Assembly (NCBI GenBank): GCA_938030175.1
Contig: CALHGQ010000467.1
Location: 1-32,548, forward strand
Source of the DNA: an uncultured bacterium
Lineage (GTDB): Bacteria; Planctomycetota; UBA1135; GCA-002686595
DNA length: 32,548 nt
Direction: 5' to 3'
Below the pieces are notes generated by a model. The model was not told the DNA's origin and did not search any database. It saw nothing but the letters and a program-made list of their open reading frames with translations. The translations under genes were made by a program, and so were the position numbers. This document shows, one piece after another, positions 31,970 through 32,548 of the stretch; the first letter of the stretch is position 1, and every line of letters starts with the position of its first letter.

Positions 31970-32548
31970 CCGATCGCCCTAGGCATCGGTCCCAGGCCGG
32001 TTCGGGCGCTCTTCCCGTGTTCCTAGGGACGCTGGGGATCTCGGCGATCGCGCTGCTTGCTCTGATCGTCGCGGCGCCAGCGCGCTTCGGACTCGCGCGG
32101 GTTCACGTCGATGCGGAAGGCTCTGGGCCGGGCGCCAGCGCGGCAACCGACCCGTCGGGCCACGGCGCGACCGCCGCACCCGGCGGAGTAGCCGTCAAGG
32201 CACCCGTGGCTGGAGGCGGTTCAGGGATCGGCTATGTGGACCCCCGCTGGCCCGCTGGCCAGCGGCTCCCCTCGGAGTTCATCGGCTCGGGCTATGGCCA
32301 AGACGATCGCCTCTGGTCGGCAGCCGACCGCCCCTTCGTTCCGCGGCCCGTGTCCGAACTGGCGGACCCCCGCGATCCGCGACCGGTCGTCCAGCGTGAG
32401 CCGGTCCAGCCGACGCTTCCTGAACGCATCTTCGCCGATGCGCGCCCTTCGGTGGTCCTGGTGACGGCGCTCTCCGAAGCCGACCGGAAGTACAAGCGAG
32501 TACGCGTGATCGCCGGAACGGGCTCGGGTCTCGTTTGGGACAACGAGG
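31843..32548 (+). CDS. membrane-anchored HtrA/Deg-like trypsin-fold protease, partial (C-terminal end missing)
   Basis: The frame is open from 31804 to the window edge, giving 235 residues of the N-terminal part. It has a Gly/Pro/Ser-rich tail, one membrane segment at about residues 57-77 (VFLGTLGISAIALLALIVAA), a long Gly/Pro/Asp-rich linker, and from about residue 197 FADARPSVVLVTAL and IAGTGSGLVWD. That is how the S1C protease domain of HtrA/DegP proteins begins, just before the catalytic His. The catalytic residues lie beyond the edge. The start at the ATG at 31843 is uncertain: a palindrome lies just inside it, and GTGs at 31894 or 32017 are possible. It is divergent from the MATE gene. 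Confidence 0.65.
   Translation, partial: MTGRYSQYGPWPVGSSSVDQLSKARAPLGPSPGHPAGQPFGPSDRPRHRSQAGSGALPVFLGTLGISAIALLALIVAAPARFGLARVHVDAEGSGPGASAATDPSGHGATAAPGGVAVKAPVAGGGSGIGYVDPRWPAGQRLPSEFIGSGYGQDDRLWSAADRPFVPRPVSELADPRDPRPVVQREPVQPTLPERIFADARPSVVLVTALSEADRKYKRVRVIAGTGSGLVWDNE

Noticed and set aside
30321-31982. Very long plus-strand frame opposite the MATE gene
   Set aside because: Composition is charged and repetitive without any domain, and it is the antisense shadow of a clear membrane-protein gene; long antisense frames are common at this GC level.

Overview
The window is high-GC bacterial chromosome with 27 protein genes that I can support, the last one cut by the right edge, and one tRNA gene. 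No insertion sequence, phage gene, CRISPR array or replication origin was seen. The gene mix points to a Gram-negative-type cell: an OMPLA-like outer-membrane phospholipase, an O/P-type porin ending in Phe, several lipoproteins, a two-gene transketolase, alkaline-phosphatase-superfamily lipoproteins with a P-W-T-[LM]-P-x-H motif, weak use of Shine-Dalgarno sites and many GTG starts. I infer a Planctomycetota-like organism. This is inference from gene style, not a database result.

Layout. 1-4302 (minus): a tight operon in transcription order tktC, tktN, S41 peptidase, tsaD. 4531-8249: an EF-hand protein with a long Ala/Arg/Lys repeat (plus), then on minus the phospholipase, a DUF2203-like protein and a short-chain dehydrogenase without its catalytic Ser and Tyr. 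8343-9743 (plus): a zinc-ribbon membrane protein, tRNA-Phe(GAA), a DUF971 protein and the ribosome-rescue factor ArfB. 10045-11154: porin with a strong terminator. 11245-12788 (minus): ribF and def. 13093-15211 (plus): TPR protein, rpsT and a small unknown. 15412-17657: divergent pair of an envelope protein and a TPR lipoprotein.

17727-26228 is the most notable part. It holds genes for every late step of CMP-legionaminic acid synthesis by the GDP-sugar route: legB, legC, legG, ptmE and legF on minus, joined by four 4-base overlaps; legI on plus, convergent with legF; and a PglD/NeuD-type acetyltransferase (legH candidate) on plus behind a capsule-type glycosyltransferase that carries an unusual Cys/His cluster. 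A GT2 glycosyltransferase follows on minus. Together these suggest a surface glycan containing a nonulosonic acid.

27456-30223 (plus) holds two overlapping, paralogous lipoproteins of the sulfatase/alkaline phosphatase superfamily. Both have Thr where a sulfatase would have Cys or Ser, so they may be phospho-transferases or phosphodiesterases acting on the same surface. 30228-31667 (minus) is a MATE exporter, and 31843 to the edge is the start of a membrane-anchored HtrA-like protease. The shared MATE/protease upstream region carries a repeated palindromic motif.

Short 13-15 base tandem repeats occur in four intergenic gaps.
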